Part shown: in pieces, positions 17,519 to 25,177 of the stretch | Layout of the letters: each line of letters opens with the position of its first letter | Numbering within the stretch: position 1 is the stretch's first letter | Assembly: GCF_045055315.1 (NCBI RefSeq) | Contig: NZ_CP173677.1 | Coordinates: forward strand, 124,001 to 188,000 | DNA length: 64,000 nt | DNA from: Brachymonas wangyanguii | GTDB lineage: Bacteria; Pseudomonadota; Gammaproteobacteria; Burkholderiales; Burkholderiaceae_C | Reading direction: 5' to 3' | Made by a program: the position numbers and the translations under genes | Notes under the pieces: model-generated | What the model was told of the DNA's origin: nothing | Database searches by the model: none | The model's input: only the letters and a program-made list of their open reading frames with translations

Positions 17519-17935
17519 ATGCTGCAACCTGCACGCAGAAAATACCGCAAAGAGCAGAAAGGCCGCAACACCGGTCTGGCTACCCGTGGCAACGAGGTGT
17601 CCTTCGGTGATTTCGGTCTGAAGTCGACCGACCGTGGTCGCCTGACTGCCCGTCAAATCGAATCTGCACGTCGTGCGATTTCCCGTCACGTGAAGCGTGG
17701 CGGCCGCATCTGGATCCGTGTGTTCCCCGACAAGCCGATTTCCCAGAAGCCCGCAGAAGTGCGTATGGGTAACGGTAAGGGTAACCCGGAGTACTACGTG
17801 GCTGAAATCCAGCCCGGCAAGATGCTGTTTGAAATCATGGGCGTTCCCGAGCAACTGGCACGTGAAGCGTTCACGCTGGCCGCTGCCAAGCTGCCGCTGC
17901 GCACCACGTTTGCCGAGCGCCGTCTGGGCGCCTGA
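17519..17935 (+). CDS. rplP: 50S ribosomal protein L16
   Basis: 138 residues. MLQPARRKYRKEQKGRNTGL, the GRIWIRVFPDKPISQKPAEV segment and GNPEYYVAEIQPGKMLFEI are typical. L16 lies at the base of the central protuberance near the A site. An AGGAG ribosome site is 7 bases upstream. Confidence 0.98.
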   Translation: MLQPARRKYRKEQKGRNTGLATRGNEVSFGDFGLKSTDRGRLTARQIESARRAISRHVKRGGRIWIRVFPDKPISQKPAEVRMGNGKGNPEYYVAEIQPGKMLFEIMGVPEQLAREAFTLAAAKLPLRTTFAERRLGA

Positions 17936-17952
17936 TCAGGAGGATGACTATT

Positions 17953-18150
17953 ATGAAAACGACTGATCTGCGCAACAAGGACATCGCTGGCGTCGAGGCC
18001 GAAATCAAGGACCTGCAAAAGGCCCACTTCGGTCTGCGCATGCAAAAGGGCACCCAGCAACTGCAAAACACGGCTGCACTGCGCCAGACGCGCCGTGACA
18101 TCGCTCGCGCCAAGACTATTCTTGCCGAGAAGAAACAAGCCGCCAAGTAA
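17953..18150 (+). CDS. rpmC: 50S ribosomal protein L29
   Basis: 65 residues (MKTTDLRNKDIAGVEAEIKD ...). L29 contacts L23 at the tunnel exit. An in-frame ATG at 17944 touches the AGGAGG ribosome site at 17938-17943 directly, leaving no spacer. The ATG at 17953 is spaced 9 bases from it and matches the family's usual N-terminus, so it is the start chosen. Confidence 0.95.
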   Translation: MKTTDLRNKDIAGVEAEIKDLQKAHFGLRMQKGTQQLQNTAALRQTRRDIARAKTILAEKKQAAK

Positions 18151-18165
18151 TCAAGGAGTGACAAC

Positions 18166-18435
18166 ATGACGGAAGCAAAAACCTCCCTCAAGCGCACCTT
18201 GGTTGGCAAGGTGGTAAGCGACAAGCGCAACAAGACCGTGACTGTGATGATCGAGCGTCGCGTGATGCACCCGATCTACGGCAAGATCATGATCAAGACC
18301 AGCAAGTACCACGCTCACGACGAGAATGGTGAGTACAAGCTGGGCGACATCATCGAGATTACCGAGAGCCGTCCGCTGTCGAAGACCAAGAACTGGGTGG
18401 CAACCCGCCTGGTTCAGAAGGCTGCCGTGGTCTGA
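18166..18435 (+). CDS. rpsQ: 30S ribosomal protein S17
   Basis: 89 residues; KRTLVGKVVSDKRNKTVTV, the ERRVMHPIYGK loop and IIEITESRPLSKTKNW are characteristic. S17 is a primary 16S rRNA binder. It is the last gene of this ribosomal block: a strong terminator follows within 45 bases and the next gene is a convergent acetyltransferase, whereas in E. coli rplN follows after a short gap. Confidence 0.98.
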   Translation: MTEAKTSLKRTLVGKVVSDKRNKTVTVMIERRVMHPIYGKIMIKTSKYHAHDENGEYKLGDIIEITESRPLSKTKNWVATRLVQKAAVV

Positions 18436-18478
18436 TCCCACCCATCCTTCCGGCCTGCCCCATCGGGTGCAGGCTGTA

Positions 18479-18511
18479 ACGCCCCACTCCTACCGGATGG
18501 GGCGTTTTTTT
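18479..18511 (+). terminator. Intrinsic terminator after rpsQ
   Basis: Stem ACGCCCCA (18479-18486) pairs with TGGGGCGT (18498-18505), 11-base loop, followed by seven T residues. It ends the rplC-rpsQ operon. Confidence 0.9.
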
Positions 18512-18522
18512 GTGCCTGTGGC

Positions 18523-19026
18523 TTACAGGGCCAGCATCAGGTAGTGTGTGCCGGCGTGTGGGTTGTAGTAGTACGGCGGGATCTCGACAAAGCCCAGCTC
18601 CTCGTACAGGGCGCGGGCGGCCTCCATCTCGCTGATGGTGTCCAACAGTACGTGCTGGTAGCCGGCCATGCGGGCCGCGTCCAGAATACCTTCAGTCAGC
18701 GTACGGCCCAGGCCAAAACCTCGGAACATGGGACGCACGTACAGGCGCTTCATTTCGGCAGCATCGGCGTAGTCGGAATCAGGCAGGGGGCGCATGGCGC
18801 AGCAGCCGGCCACGGCGCCATCGACCAGGGCCAGCAGCAAGGCACCACCGGGCGGCGTGTAGTCGCCGGGAAATTCGGCCATTTCGCGTTCGAAATCCTG
18901 GAAATCCAGTGGAATATCCAGACTGTCGGCGTATTCCTGGACGATCTGGCGTGCTTCGTCGAGCAGCTGCCCGTCGGTCACGGTCAGCAGGCTGATGGTA
19001 GGCGGCGCTTCAGGGAGATCAGGCAT
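18523..19026 (-). CDS. GNAT-family N-acetyltransferase
   Basis: 167 residues with the GNAT fold. The acetyl-CoA-binding segment reads MFRGFGLGRTLTEGIL, preceded by EMKRLYVRP, and a later motif MEAARALYEELGFVEIPPYY (20 residues) is typical of the C-terminal half. The substrate (small molecule or protein) cannot be predicted. It is convergent with rpsQ and lies 4 bp after the cytochrome b561 stop on the same strand, so the two may be co-transcribed. Confidence 0.85.
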   Translation of the reverse strand: MPDLPEAPPTISLLTVTDGQLLDEARQIVQEYADSLDIPLDFQDFEREMAEFPGDYTPPGGALLLALVDGAVAGCCAMRPLPDSDYADAAEMKRLYVRPMFRGFGLGRTLTEGILDAARMAGYQHVLLDTISEMEAARALYEELGFVEIPPYYYNPHAGTHYLMLAL

Positions 19027-19030
19027 GCAA

Positions 19031-19717
19031 TCAGAAGGAAGAAGATGACAGGGCGGCCAGCCACCAGACCAGGCCGATGCACAGGCAGAGCAGTACCAGC
19101 GCCAGCAGGCGACGAGTCGCAGTGTCCTGGCTGGGAGGCGTGTTGGCGGGCAAGGTCTTGTTGCCGTCCAGCATGGGCCGGATCAGTGGCTTGTGTCGTA
19201 TCAGGCTCTGGTACAGCACAGCCAGCACATGCAGGGCGATAAAGACCAGTATCAGGTTTTGCCCCCAGAGATGCACGCGGGTAAACCACTGGCTGCGTTC
19301 CTCGGAAACCAGGCTCGCCAAGGGGCCGGCAAAGGCGATATCGTCGGTGCTGAACAGGCCGCTGGTGGCCTGGGCCAGCAACAGCAGCAACATGAGCAGG
19401 ATCGACCAGGAACCAGACGGGCTATGGCCTGGTGAGTTTGCCTCGTCGCGGTGCGTGGAGGCTTGTTGCATCAGGTTGCGCGGATGCAGCTGCAAGGCGG
19501 CAAAGCGTGACCAGCGACCGCCGACCAGGCCCCAGACAAGCCGGAACAGCAGCAGGCCACAGACCAGCTGGCCTAGGCGGATATGCCTGTCCATCCAGAG
19601 ACCGCCCAGGCTGGCGGTAATGAACATGCCGGCAACCAGCAGCACCAGCAGCCAGTGAAACAGGCGGGTAGGCAGATCCCAGATCCGGATCGGCGTACGG
19701 GAAGAAGGTGGTGTCAT
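19031..19717 (-). CDS. Cytochrome b561 family protein
   Basis: 228 residues with four main membrane segments. The N-terminal motif IRIWDLPTRLFHWLLV carries a haem-ligand histidine and is characteristic of bacterial dihaem cytochrome b561/YceJ-like proteins; further His residues lie in WMDRHIRLGQL and in the fourth helix (FIALHVLAVLYQSLIRHKPL). It probably moves electrons between quinol and a periplasmic c-type cytochrome. The divergent gene at 19855 encodes such a cytochrome. The start at 19717 (MTPPSSRTPIR) is preferred over the TTG at 19747; neither has a good ribosome site. Confidence 0.85.
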   Translation of the reverse strand: MTPPSSRTPIRIWDLPTRLFHWLLVLLVAGMFITASLGGLWMDRHIRLGQLVCGLLLFRLVWGLVGGRWSRFAALQLHPRNLMQQASTHRDEANSPGHSPSGSWSILLMLLLLLAQATSGLFSTDDIAFAGPLASLVSEERSQWFTRVHLWGQNLILVFIALHVLAVLYQSLIRHKPLIRPMLDGNKTLPANTPPSQDTATRRLLALVLLCLCIGLVWWLAALSSSSF

Positions 19718-19854
19718 CAGGAATCGTGCTGGGGCTTCTGACAGCAAGGCAAGAGATGAATCTTTTACTCTATCACAGGGCTACGGCAGCTGACTTATAG
19801 TGGGGGCCTGTCGACAAGCAGCCTATGTGGCTGAAGAGAACAAGGACCATCTGC

Positions 19855-20319
19855 ATGAAACGCCTATTCCACCTTTCTGCTGCTGCCGTGCTGCTGTTGA
19901 GTGGCGCTGCGGCATCGGCCCAGCATTTTGCCAAGCCCGAGGAAGCCATTGCCTACCGCCAGAGCGCTTTCAGCCTGATGCAGGCGCATATGACCCCGTT
20001 GGGAGCCATGGCTACGGGCAAGGCGAGCTACGATCCTGCTGCGGCCAGGCTGCATGCCGATGTGGTAGCTTACCTGGCGCATCTGCCCTGGGCGGGATTT
20101 GTGCCGGGGACAGACAAGGGTGATACGCGTGCCAGGCCGGAGATCTGGACTGACAGCGCACGCTTCCAGCAGGAGGCTGTCGACTTCAGGCAGGCTGCGG
20201 CAGGCCTGTCAAAAGCAGCCAGCAGCGGCCAGCTGGATGCACTGAAGCAGGCTTTCAGCACGACCTCACAAAGTTGCAAGTCCTGCCACGACGCCTTCCG
20301 TCACAAGCAGTCACGCTGA
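19855..20319 (+). CDS. Periplasmic cytochrome c' / c556-like protein
   Basis: 154 residues. An N-terminal signal peptide (MKRLFHLSAAAVLLLSGAAA) has cleavage near ASAQ. A four-helix-type body follows with the haem-binding CKSCH motif right at the C-terminus (C141, C144, H145), the hallmark of cytochrome c'/c556. In bacteria with a divergent cytochrome b561 it may be its electron partner. The ATG at 19855 is preferred over 19825 because it begins the signal peptide. It meets the TlpA-like gene tail to tail with no gap (TGATCA at the junction). Confidence 0.88.
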   Translation: MKRLFHLSAAAVLLLSGAAASAQHFAKPEEAIAYRQSAFSLMQAHMTPLGAMATGKASYDPAAARLHADVVAYLAHLPWAGFVPGTDKGDTRARPEIWTDSARFQQEAVDFRQAAAGLSKAASSGQLDALKQAFSTTSQSCKSCHDAFRHKQSR

Positions 20320-20817
20320 TCAGGAGGCCAGCAGCTTCTCGATCAGGCTGTGCAGTTCTTTCTCGTTGGGCGCGCCGACGTACTGCTTGACGATCTCGCC
20401 CTGCTTGTTGAGCAGGAAGGTGGTGGGGGTAATGGTGATATCGCCCCATTCCTTGGCAATGCCGCCAGTGTTGTCCAGTGCCACCTCAAACGGCAGCTTG
20501 CGTGACTGTACGAAGTTGTTCACGTATTCGGGCGGATCGTACTGCATGGCCACGGCGACGGTGCGATAGCCCTGCCCCTGGTACTTCTCGAATGTCTGGC
20601 TCAGCATCGGCATTTCTGCGACACAGGTGGTGCAGCTGGTAGCCCAGAAATTGACCAGCGTGACATGGCCTTTCCAGTCGGCGGTGGTCTTCTGGCTGCC
20701 ATCCAGCATCAGGAAGCTGGATTGCGGTGCGGAGTTGTTGTTATTGAGCGAAAAATAGGTGGCAGCCGCCACGCCGACAATGGCGAGGATGGCCATGAGG
20801 CGGAATATGAGTTTCAT
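20320..20817 (-). CDS. TlpA/ResA-like membrane-anchored thioredoxin
   Basis: 165 residues. An N-terminal membrane anchor (residues 4-22) is followed by a thioredoxin fold facing the periplasm with the active site WATSCTTC (C62, C65) and the cis-proline region ITITPTTFLL. TlpA/ResA proteins reduce cysteines of apocytochrome c or other periplasmic clients, which fits the adjacent c-type cytochrome gene. The frame is open to 20892 but the ATG at 20817 begins the anchor. Substrate is inferred only. Confidence 0.88.
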   Translation of the reverse strand: MKLIFRLMAILAIVGVAAATYFSLNNNNSAPQSSFLMLDGSQKTTADWKGHVTLVNFWATSCTTCVAEMPMLSQTFEKYQGQGYRTVAVAMQYDPPEYVNNFVQSRKLPFEVALDNTGGIAKEWGDITITPTTFLLNKQGEIVKQYVGAPNEKELHSLIEKLLAS

Positions 20818-21055
20818 GGTGGGATGGCGCAGGCGCAGATAACGGAAACAGATGGCTAGTGTAGCGTTTGTGCCGATACCCGCCAGCATCATGGGACATG
20901 GCAGCCTGCACTGAAACAGATTGTCACCTATACTGTCAGATCGCTATCAGGCTGAGAACACAGTCTGATGACGACTTTCGCCAGGTCCGGTACCCTGGAT
21001 CTGACACAGCCGTGAACTTTCGACAGGATGGAGCACGCGCGCAAGGCGTGACAGC

Positions 21056-21523
21056 ATGAACCAGATTCTGATCGTTGCCCATGACCCGTTGGCCGAGGCG
21101 ATGCGCCAGTGCGCCCTGCACGTCTTTCCGGATTGTGACGAGCGCGTGCTGGCACTGGACGTGCCGCCCCAGGAAGCCCCGGATGTGACGCAGCAGCGCG
21201 CCCTGCAGTTGCTGCAGCGTCTACCGGCCGAGGGCGTGCTGATCCTGACCGATGTGTTCGGTGCCACGCCATCGAACGTGGTGCAGCGGCTGTTGCAATC
21301 GGTGCCAGCCGATGTGCACGGCATGCAGGTCCGCGCCCTGAGCGGCATGAGCCTGCCGATGCTGCTGCGTGCCACCTGCTATGCGGAACTGCCCCTGGAT
21401 GAGCTGGTCGAACGTGCCATGGCAGGTGCCCAGCAGGGCATCATGGCGTTTGCCTATACACCGGTCCAGAATCAGCAACGAGATCTCCCCCATGATTCAG
21501 CAAGACATCACCATCAGCAATAG
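21056..21523 (+). CDS. PTS EIIA component, mannose/fructose (EIIA-Man) type
   Basis: 155 residues. The phosphorylation site is H9 in ILIVAHDPLAEA, and the family pattern LTDVFGATPSNVVQRLL follows. No EIIB, EIIC or EIID is near; the three PTS proteins here (EIIA-Man, HPr, EI) form the incomplete, probably regulatory PTS common in betaproteobacteria, where it is often called ptsM-ptsH-ptsI. A His-rich C-terminal tail (SARHHHQQ) overlaps the start of ptsH by 32 bases. Confidence 0.9.
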   Translation: MNQILIVAHDPLAEAMRQCALHVFPDCDERVLALDVPPQEAPDVTQQRALQLLQRLPAEGVLILTDVFGATPSNVVQRLLQSVPADVHGMQVRALSGMSLPMLLRATCYAELPLDELVERAMAGAQQGIMAFAYTPVQNQQRDLPHDSARHHHQQ

Positions 21524-21761
21524 ACTGGGCTTGCATGCCCGTGCTTCAGCCAAGCTCACCAAGCTGGCCGGTTCCTTTCCCTGCGAAGTCTGGATGACGC
21601 GCGGCAGCCGCCGCGTGAACGCCAAGAGCATCATGGGCGTGATGATGCTGGCAGCCGGTATCGGCACCGAGGTCACGCTAGAAACCAGTGGCGAGCAGGA
21701 ACAGGAAGCGATGGACGCGCTGCTGGCCCTGATCAACGACAAGTTCGGTGAAGGCGAATAA
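21492..21761 (+). CDS. ptsH: Phosphocarrier protein HPr
   Basis: 89 residues. H15 in NRLGLHARASAK is the PEP-dependent phosphorylation site, and S46 in NAKSIMGVMMLAA is the site used by HPr kinase/phosphorylase in organisms that have HprK. That Ser site and the missing sugar permease support a regulatory role. The gene overlaps the EIIA gene by 32 bases in another frame, so coupled translation is likely; ptsI starts 39 bp later. Confidence 0.96.
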   Translation: MIQQDITISNRLGLHARASAKLTKLAGSFPCEVWMTRGSRRVNAKSIMGVMMLAAGIGTEVTLETSGEQEQEAMDALLALINDKFGEGE

Positions 21762-21800
21762 GCCGGGCAGCAGCAGTACGACAGACAGGAGACAGGCAGC

Positions 21801-23543
21801 ATGACGATATCGATCCATGGCATTGGCGTGGGGCGTGGCGTCGGCATTGGCCGTGCCGTGGTGATCGCGTCCAGCCGGGCCGATGTCGGGCACTATTTCA
21901 TCGATGCCGAACAGGTCGAGGCAGAAATCGCGCGCGTGTACGAGGCGCGTGATGCGCTGGTGCAGGAAATCCAGCTGCTGCTGGCGACCATGAACAAGGA
22001 CATGCCGGGCGAAGTGGCGGCACTGCTGGAAGTGCACATGCTGCTGCTGCAGGATGATGAACTTTATAGCGGCGTGCGTTACTGGATTGCCGATCGCCTC
22101 TACAACGCCGGCTGGGCGCTGTCGACGCAGTTCGAGCGGCTGGCGCGCCAGTTCGAGGAGATGGACGATCCCTACCTGCGCGAGCGCAAGGCGGATCTGG
22201 AGCAGGTGATCGAGCGCCTGATCAAGCGCATCCAGGGCGAGGAATCGCCCTTGGCGATGCAGGCACCGGCCAGCAGTGGCAGCGAGTGCCTGGATGCGGC
22301 CGATGTGCCGCTGGTGCTGGTGGCGCACGACCTGACACCGTCCGACATGCTGCAATTCCGCCAGAGTGTGTTCAAGGGCTTTGTTACTGATGTCGGTGGC
22401 AAGACCTCGCACACGGCGATCGTGGCGCGCAGCATGGGCATTCCGGCGGTGGTGGGCGCGCGTGGCGCCAGCCGGCTGGTGCAGCAGGACGACTGGATCG
22501 TCATCGACGGCGATGCCGGCGTGATGCTGGTCAACCCCTCGCCCATCGTGCTGGACGAATACCGTTTCCGCCAGCGCCAGGACGAGCTGGACAAGACGCG
22601 CCTGCTGCGCATGCTCAATACGCCATCGGTCACGCTGGATGGCCAGAAGGTCGAGCTGCTGGCGAATATCGAGCTGCCACAGGATACCCAGGCGGCGCTG
22701 GCTGCCGGGGCCGTCGGCGTCGGCCTGTTCCGTAGCGAATTCCTGTTCATGGGGCGCAAGCAGCACCATCCGGATGAAGAAGAGCAATACCGGGCCTATT
22801 GCCAGGCGCTGGAAGGCATGCAAGGCCTGCCGCTGACGATCCGCACGATTGACGTCGGTGCCGACAAGCCGCTGGACGACAGCGTGCCGGATCTGGCACA
22901 CCTGAATCCGGCGCTGGGATTGCGTGCCATCCGCTGGAGCCTGGCCGAGCCGGCGATGTTCCTGACCCAGCTGCGCGCCATCCTGCGCGCGGCTGCGCTC
23001 GGACGCGTGCACGTGTTGATCCCGATGCTGGCGCATGAAAGCGAGATCCGCCAGACGTTGCAGATGCTGGATATGGCACGCCAGCAGCTGGACGAGAAAG
23101 GCATGGTGTACGGCGAGGTGCTGCTGGGCGCCATGATCGAGGTGCCGGCGGCGGCCCTCACCGCGCGCATGTTCCTCGAACATTTCGACTTTCTGTCGAT
23201 TGGCACCAACGACCTGATCCAGTACACGCTGGCGATTGACCGCGCCGACGAATTGGTCGCGCATCTCTACGATCCGCTGCACCCGGCCGTACTGCAGCTG
23301 CTGGCGATGACGATCCAGGCTGCCATCGATGCCGGCAAGCCGGTATCGGTTTGCGGCGAAATGGCGGGTGACACCAGCTTCACGCGCCTGCTGCTGGGAC
23401 TGGGCCTGCGCAGCTTTTCCATGCACCCGGCGCAGATCCTTGCGGTCAAGCAGGAAATCGTGCGCGCCGATGCCGGCAAGCTCAAGGACTGGGCGCAACA
23501 GGTGCTGGCCAGCCGTGATCCGGCCAGCCTGATGCGGTCTTAA
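21801..23543 (+). CDS. ptsI: PTS enzyme I (phosphoenolpyruvate-protein phosphotransferase)
   Basis: 580 residues. The active-site histidine is H204 in GGKTSHTAIVARSMGIPAVVG (quoted 20: GGKTSHTAIVARSMGIPAVV). The PEP-binding C-terminal domain has FRSEFLFMGR, GANxxxLNP-type segments and FLSIGTNDLIQYTLAIDRAD (20). It passes phosphate from PEP to HPr and EIIA. The stop overlaps the end of the convergent speE by 4 bases, so no terminator fits between the two. Confidence 0.97.
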   Translation: MTISIHGIGVGRGVGIGRAVVIASSRADVGHYFIDAEQVEAEIARVYEARDALVQEIQLLLATMNKDMPGEVAALLEVHMLLLQDDELYSGVRYWIADRLYNAGWALSTQFERLARQFEEMDDPYLRERKADLEQVIERLIKRIQGEESPLAMQAPASSGSECLDAADVPLVLVAHDLTPSDMLQFRQSVFKGFVTDVGGKTSHTAIVARSMGIPAVVGARGASRLVQQDDWIVIDGDAGVMLVNPSPIVLDEYRFRQRQDELDKTRLLRMLNTPSVTLDGQKVELLANIELPQDTQAALAAGAVGVGLFRSEFLFMGRKQHHPDEEEQYRAYCQALEGMQGLPLTIRTIDVGADKPLDDSVPDLAHLNPALGLRAIRWSLAEPAMFLTQLRAILRAAALGRVHVLIPMLAHESEIRQTLQMLDMARQQLDEKGMVYGEVLLGAMIEVPAAALTARMFLEHFDFLSIGTNDLIQYTLAIDRADELVAHLYDPLHPAVLQLLAMTIQAAIDAGKPVSVCGEMAGDTSFTRLLLGLGLRSFSMHPAQILAVKQEIVRADAGKLKDWAQQVLASRDPASLMRS

Positions 23544-24490
23544 GCGCGGGTAACCTGCAGCGGGTCAAAGTCTTCCGGCTGCAAACTCGGATCCTGCAGG
23601 GCCTTGTCGTCGCGGATCGGTTCGGCCGGCTGCGCCAGCAGCTCGCGCAGGTAGTTCGGCTGCGCCAGCAGCGCCTGGTGCATGGCGCCGTTGTAGAGCT
23701 GCAGGTCGCGCAGGCCCAATGCGGCGATGCGCTGATCCACCTCGTCAGCTGTCAGCGTCAGCGGGTCGGTGCTGTCGGAGGCCATGGCCATCGCCCACTG
23801 CGTGCCGTACAGCGGCACGTACTGCATGTAGGGGCGCACCACCGGAAACACCTCGCGCAGCGATGCCACGATGCGCGCCAGCGTATCGGGTCGGTGGATC
23901 GGCGACTGGATATGCAGCGACAGCACGCCGCCCGGCTGCAGCGCACGACGGCAGCTGGCGTAGAACTCGCTGGTGTAGAGCTGTACCGCCGGACCAAAGG
24001 GGTCGGTCAGGTCCAGCACGATCTGGTCAAAGCGCTCTTCGCACTGTTCCACGAACTGGCGGCCATCGCCCAGACGGATGTCGAGGCGCGGATCGTCAAA
24101 GGCACCGCGGTGGATCTGCGGCAGCCACTCGCGCGCCATGTCGATGACTTCGCTGTCCAGCTCGGCCAGCACCACGCGCTGCATCTCGGGGTACTTGAGC
24201 AGCTCCTCGATGGAGCCGCCATCGCCGCCGCCGATCACCAGCGCCGATTTCGGGCTGCCAAGCGATACCGCTGGCAGGTGGATCATCGGTTCGTGGTAGA
24301 AGAATTCGTCGCGCTCGGAGGTCATGAAGCAGCCGTCAATGCGCATGGCGCGGCCAAACAGCGGCGTCTCCAGGATCTCGATGTGCTGCATGTCGGAACG
24401 CTGCTCGGCCAGCAGTGCACCGGCGCGCAGGTAGAAACCGAAGTCGGCCGTCAGCTGTTCCAGCGCAAAGCGGTCAGCGGGGGGCTTCAT
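23540..24490 (-). CDS. speE: Spermidine synthase (polyamine aminopropyltransferase)
   Basis: 316 residues. The S-adenosyl-binding GGGDGG motif (LVIGGGDGGSIEELLKYPEM, 20) and the catalytic-loop region LDLTDPFGPAVQLYTSEFY are present. It transfers the aminopropyl group of decarboxylated S-adenosylmethionine to putrescine. The start overlaps the speD stop by 4 bases (23540-24490 follows speD on the minus strand), so the pair is a coupled operon under the promoter at 25087-25115. Confidence 0.95.
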   Translation of the reverse strand: MKPPADRFALEQLTADFGFYLRAGALLAEQRSDMQHIEILETPLFGRAMRIDGCFMTSERDEFFYHEPMIHLPAVSLGSPKSALVIGGGDGGSIEELLKYPEMQRVVLAELDSEVIDMAREWLPQIHRGAFDDPRLDIRLGDGRQFVEQCEERFDQIVLDLTDPFGPAVQLYTSEFYASCRRALQPGGVLSLHIQSPIHRPDTLARIVASLREVFPVVRPYMQYVPLYGTQWAMAMASDSTDPLTLTADEVDQRIAALGLRDLQLYNGAMHQALLAQPNYLRELLAQPAEPIRDDKALQDPSLQPEDFDPLQVTRA

Positions 24491-24921
24491 GCGCGGACCA
24501 CGCGATGCAGGTGCGGGTCTTCCGGGTCGAAGGCGTTCATCATGGTCTTGAACAGCGCTTCGGCCTTGCTGCTGTTGTCGCAGTCATAGCTGCAGACATA
24601 GACGTCCAGCGTCACATAACCATCTTCCGGCCAGGTGTGCAGTGACAGGTGCGATTCCGCCAGCACGACCACGCCGGTCACGCCGCAGCCTTCACCAAAG
24701 CTGTGGAACAGGCTGCCTACGGTGGTCAGGCCGGCATCGGCGACCGCCTGCTTGCAGAAGGCCTCCAGATAGCCGGCATCTGTCATCAGGCGCGGATCGC
24801 TGTCACAGCCGTAAAGGTCACCAATCAGGTGCAGACCGGCAGCCTTGCGCGGCACGTCCTGTGCGGCACGGCGCTGCTTGGGAAGAATGGAATGGGTTGA
24901 AGCTTGCAATGGCATCTCCAC
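24487..24921 (-). CDS. speD: S-adenosylmethionine decarboxylase proenzyme (class 1B)
   Basis: 144 residues, the short prokaryotic form. Self-cleavage between E89 and S90 (LAESHLSLHTWPEDGYVTLD) creates the pyruvoyl cofactor; the catalytic His and Cys regions HSFGEGCGVTG are also present. It supplies decarboxylated SAM to SpeE. The start may be GTG at 24921 or ATG at 24915; a GGAG lies between them directly against the ATG, which does not decide the matter. A structured leader and a strong promoter lie upstream. Confidence 0.93.
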   Translation of the reverse strand: MEMPLQASTHSILPKQRRAAQDVPRKAAGLHLIGDLYGCDSDPRLMTDAGYLEAFCKQAVADAGLTTVGSLFHSFGEGCGVTGVVVLAESHLSLHTWPEDGYVTLDVYVCSYDCDNSSKAEALFKTMMNAFDPEDPHLHRVVRA

Positions 24922-24939
24922 AAGGGGGTGGCAACAAGG

Positions 24940-25078
24940 CCATGGAAAGGATTTCCATGGCGTCTAGCAGCGGGCATCCCTGACGGGATACGGGTGCTGA
25001 CTGAAGTCCGCTGCTGACGCCGTTTGGGGCATACGCCCGAAGCGCAGCAACGAAAGATGCTCCGGCTGTGGGCCGGAG
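24940..25078 (-). promoter_or_regulatory. Structured 5' leader RNA of the speD-speE operon
   Basis: The transcript from the promoter at 25087-25115 has a leader of about 160 nt. On the minus strand three stems are visible. An upper hairpin joins 25060-25066 with 25072-25078. A long main stem joins 25008-25021 with 24959-24973 (14 bp with one bulged base), enclosing an inner hairpin (24976-24980 with 24985-24989). A 9-bp hairpin near the start codon joins 24940-24948 with 24952-24960, sharing two bases with the main stem. A riboswitch, a protein-binding leader or a polyamine-sensing element are possible; no known class was recognised. Confidence 0.5.
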
Positions 25079-25086
25079 GGGTAGTA

Positions 25087-25115
25087 ATTATAATCTGAAT
25101 TATTTAATTTGGCAA
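25087..25115 (-). promoter_or_regulatory. Strong sigma-70 promoter for speD-speE
   Basis: On the minus strand a -35 TTGCCA (25110-25115), 17-bp spacer and perfect -10 TATAAT (25087-25092). The AT-rich spacer stands out in a GC-rich genome. Transcription should start near 25080. Confidence 0.8.
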
Positions 25116-25177
25116 GCCGTGTTGGCCTGCCATCGTACATGGCGAAATAGCTCCGCCTTGTACGCGCGTTGCCAGGC

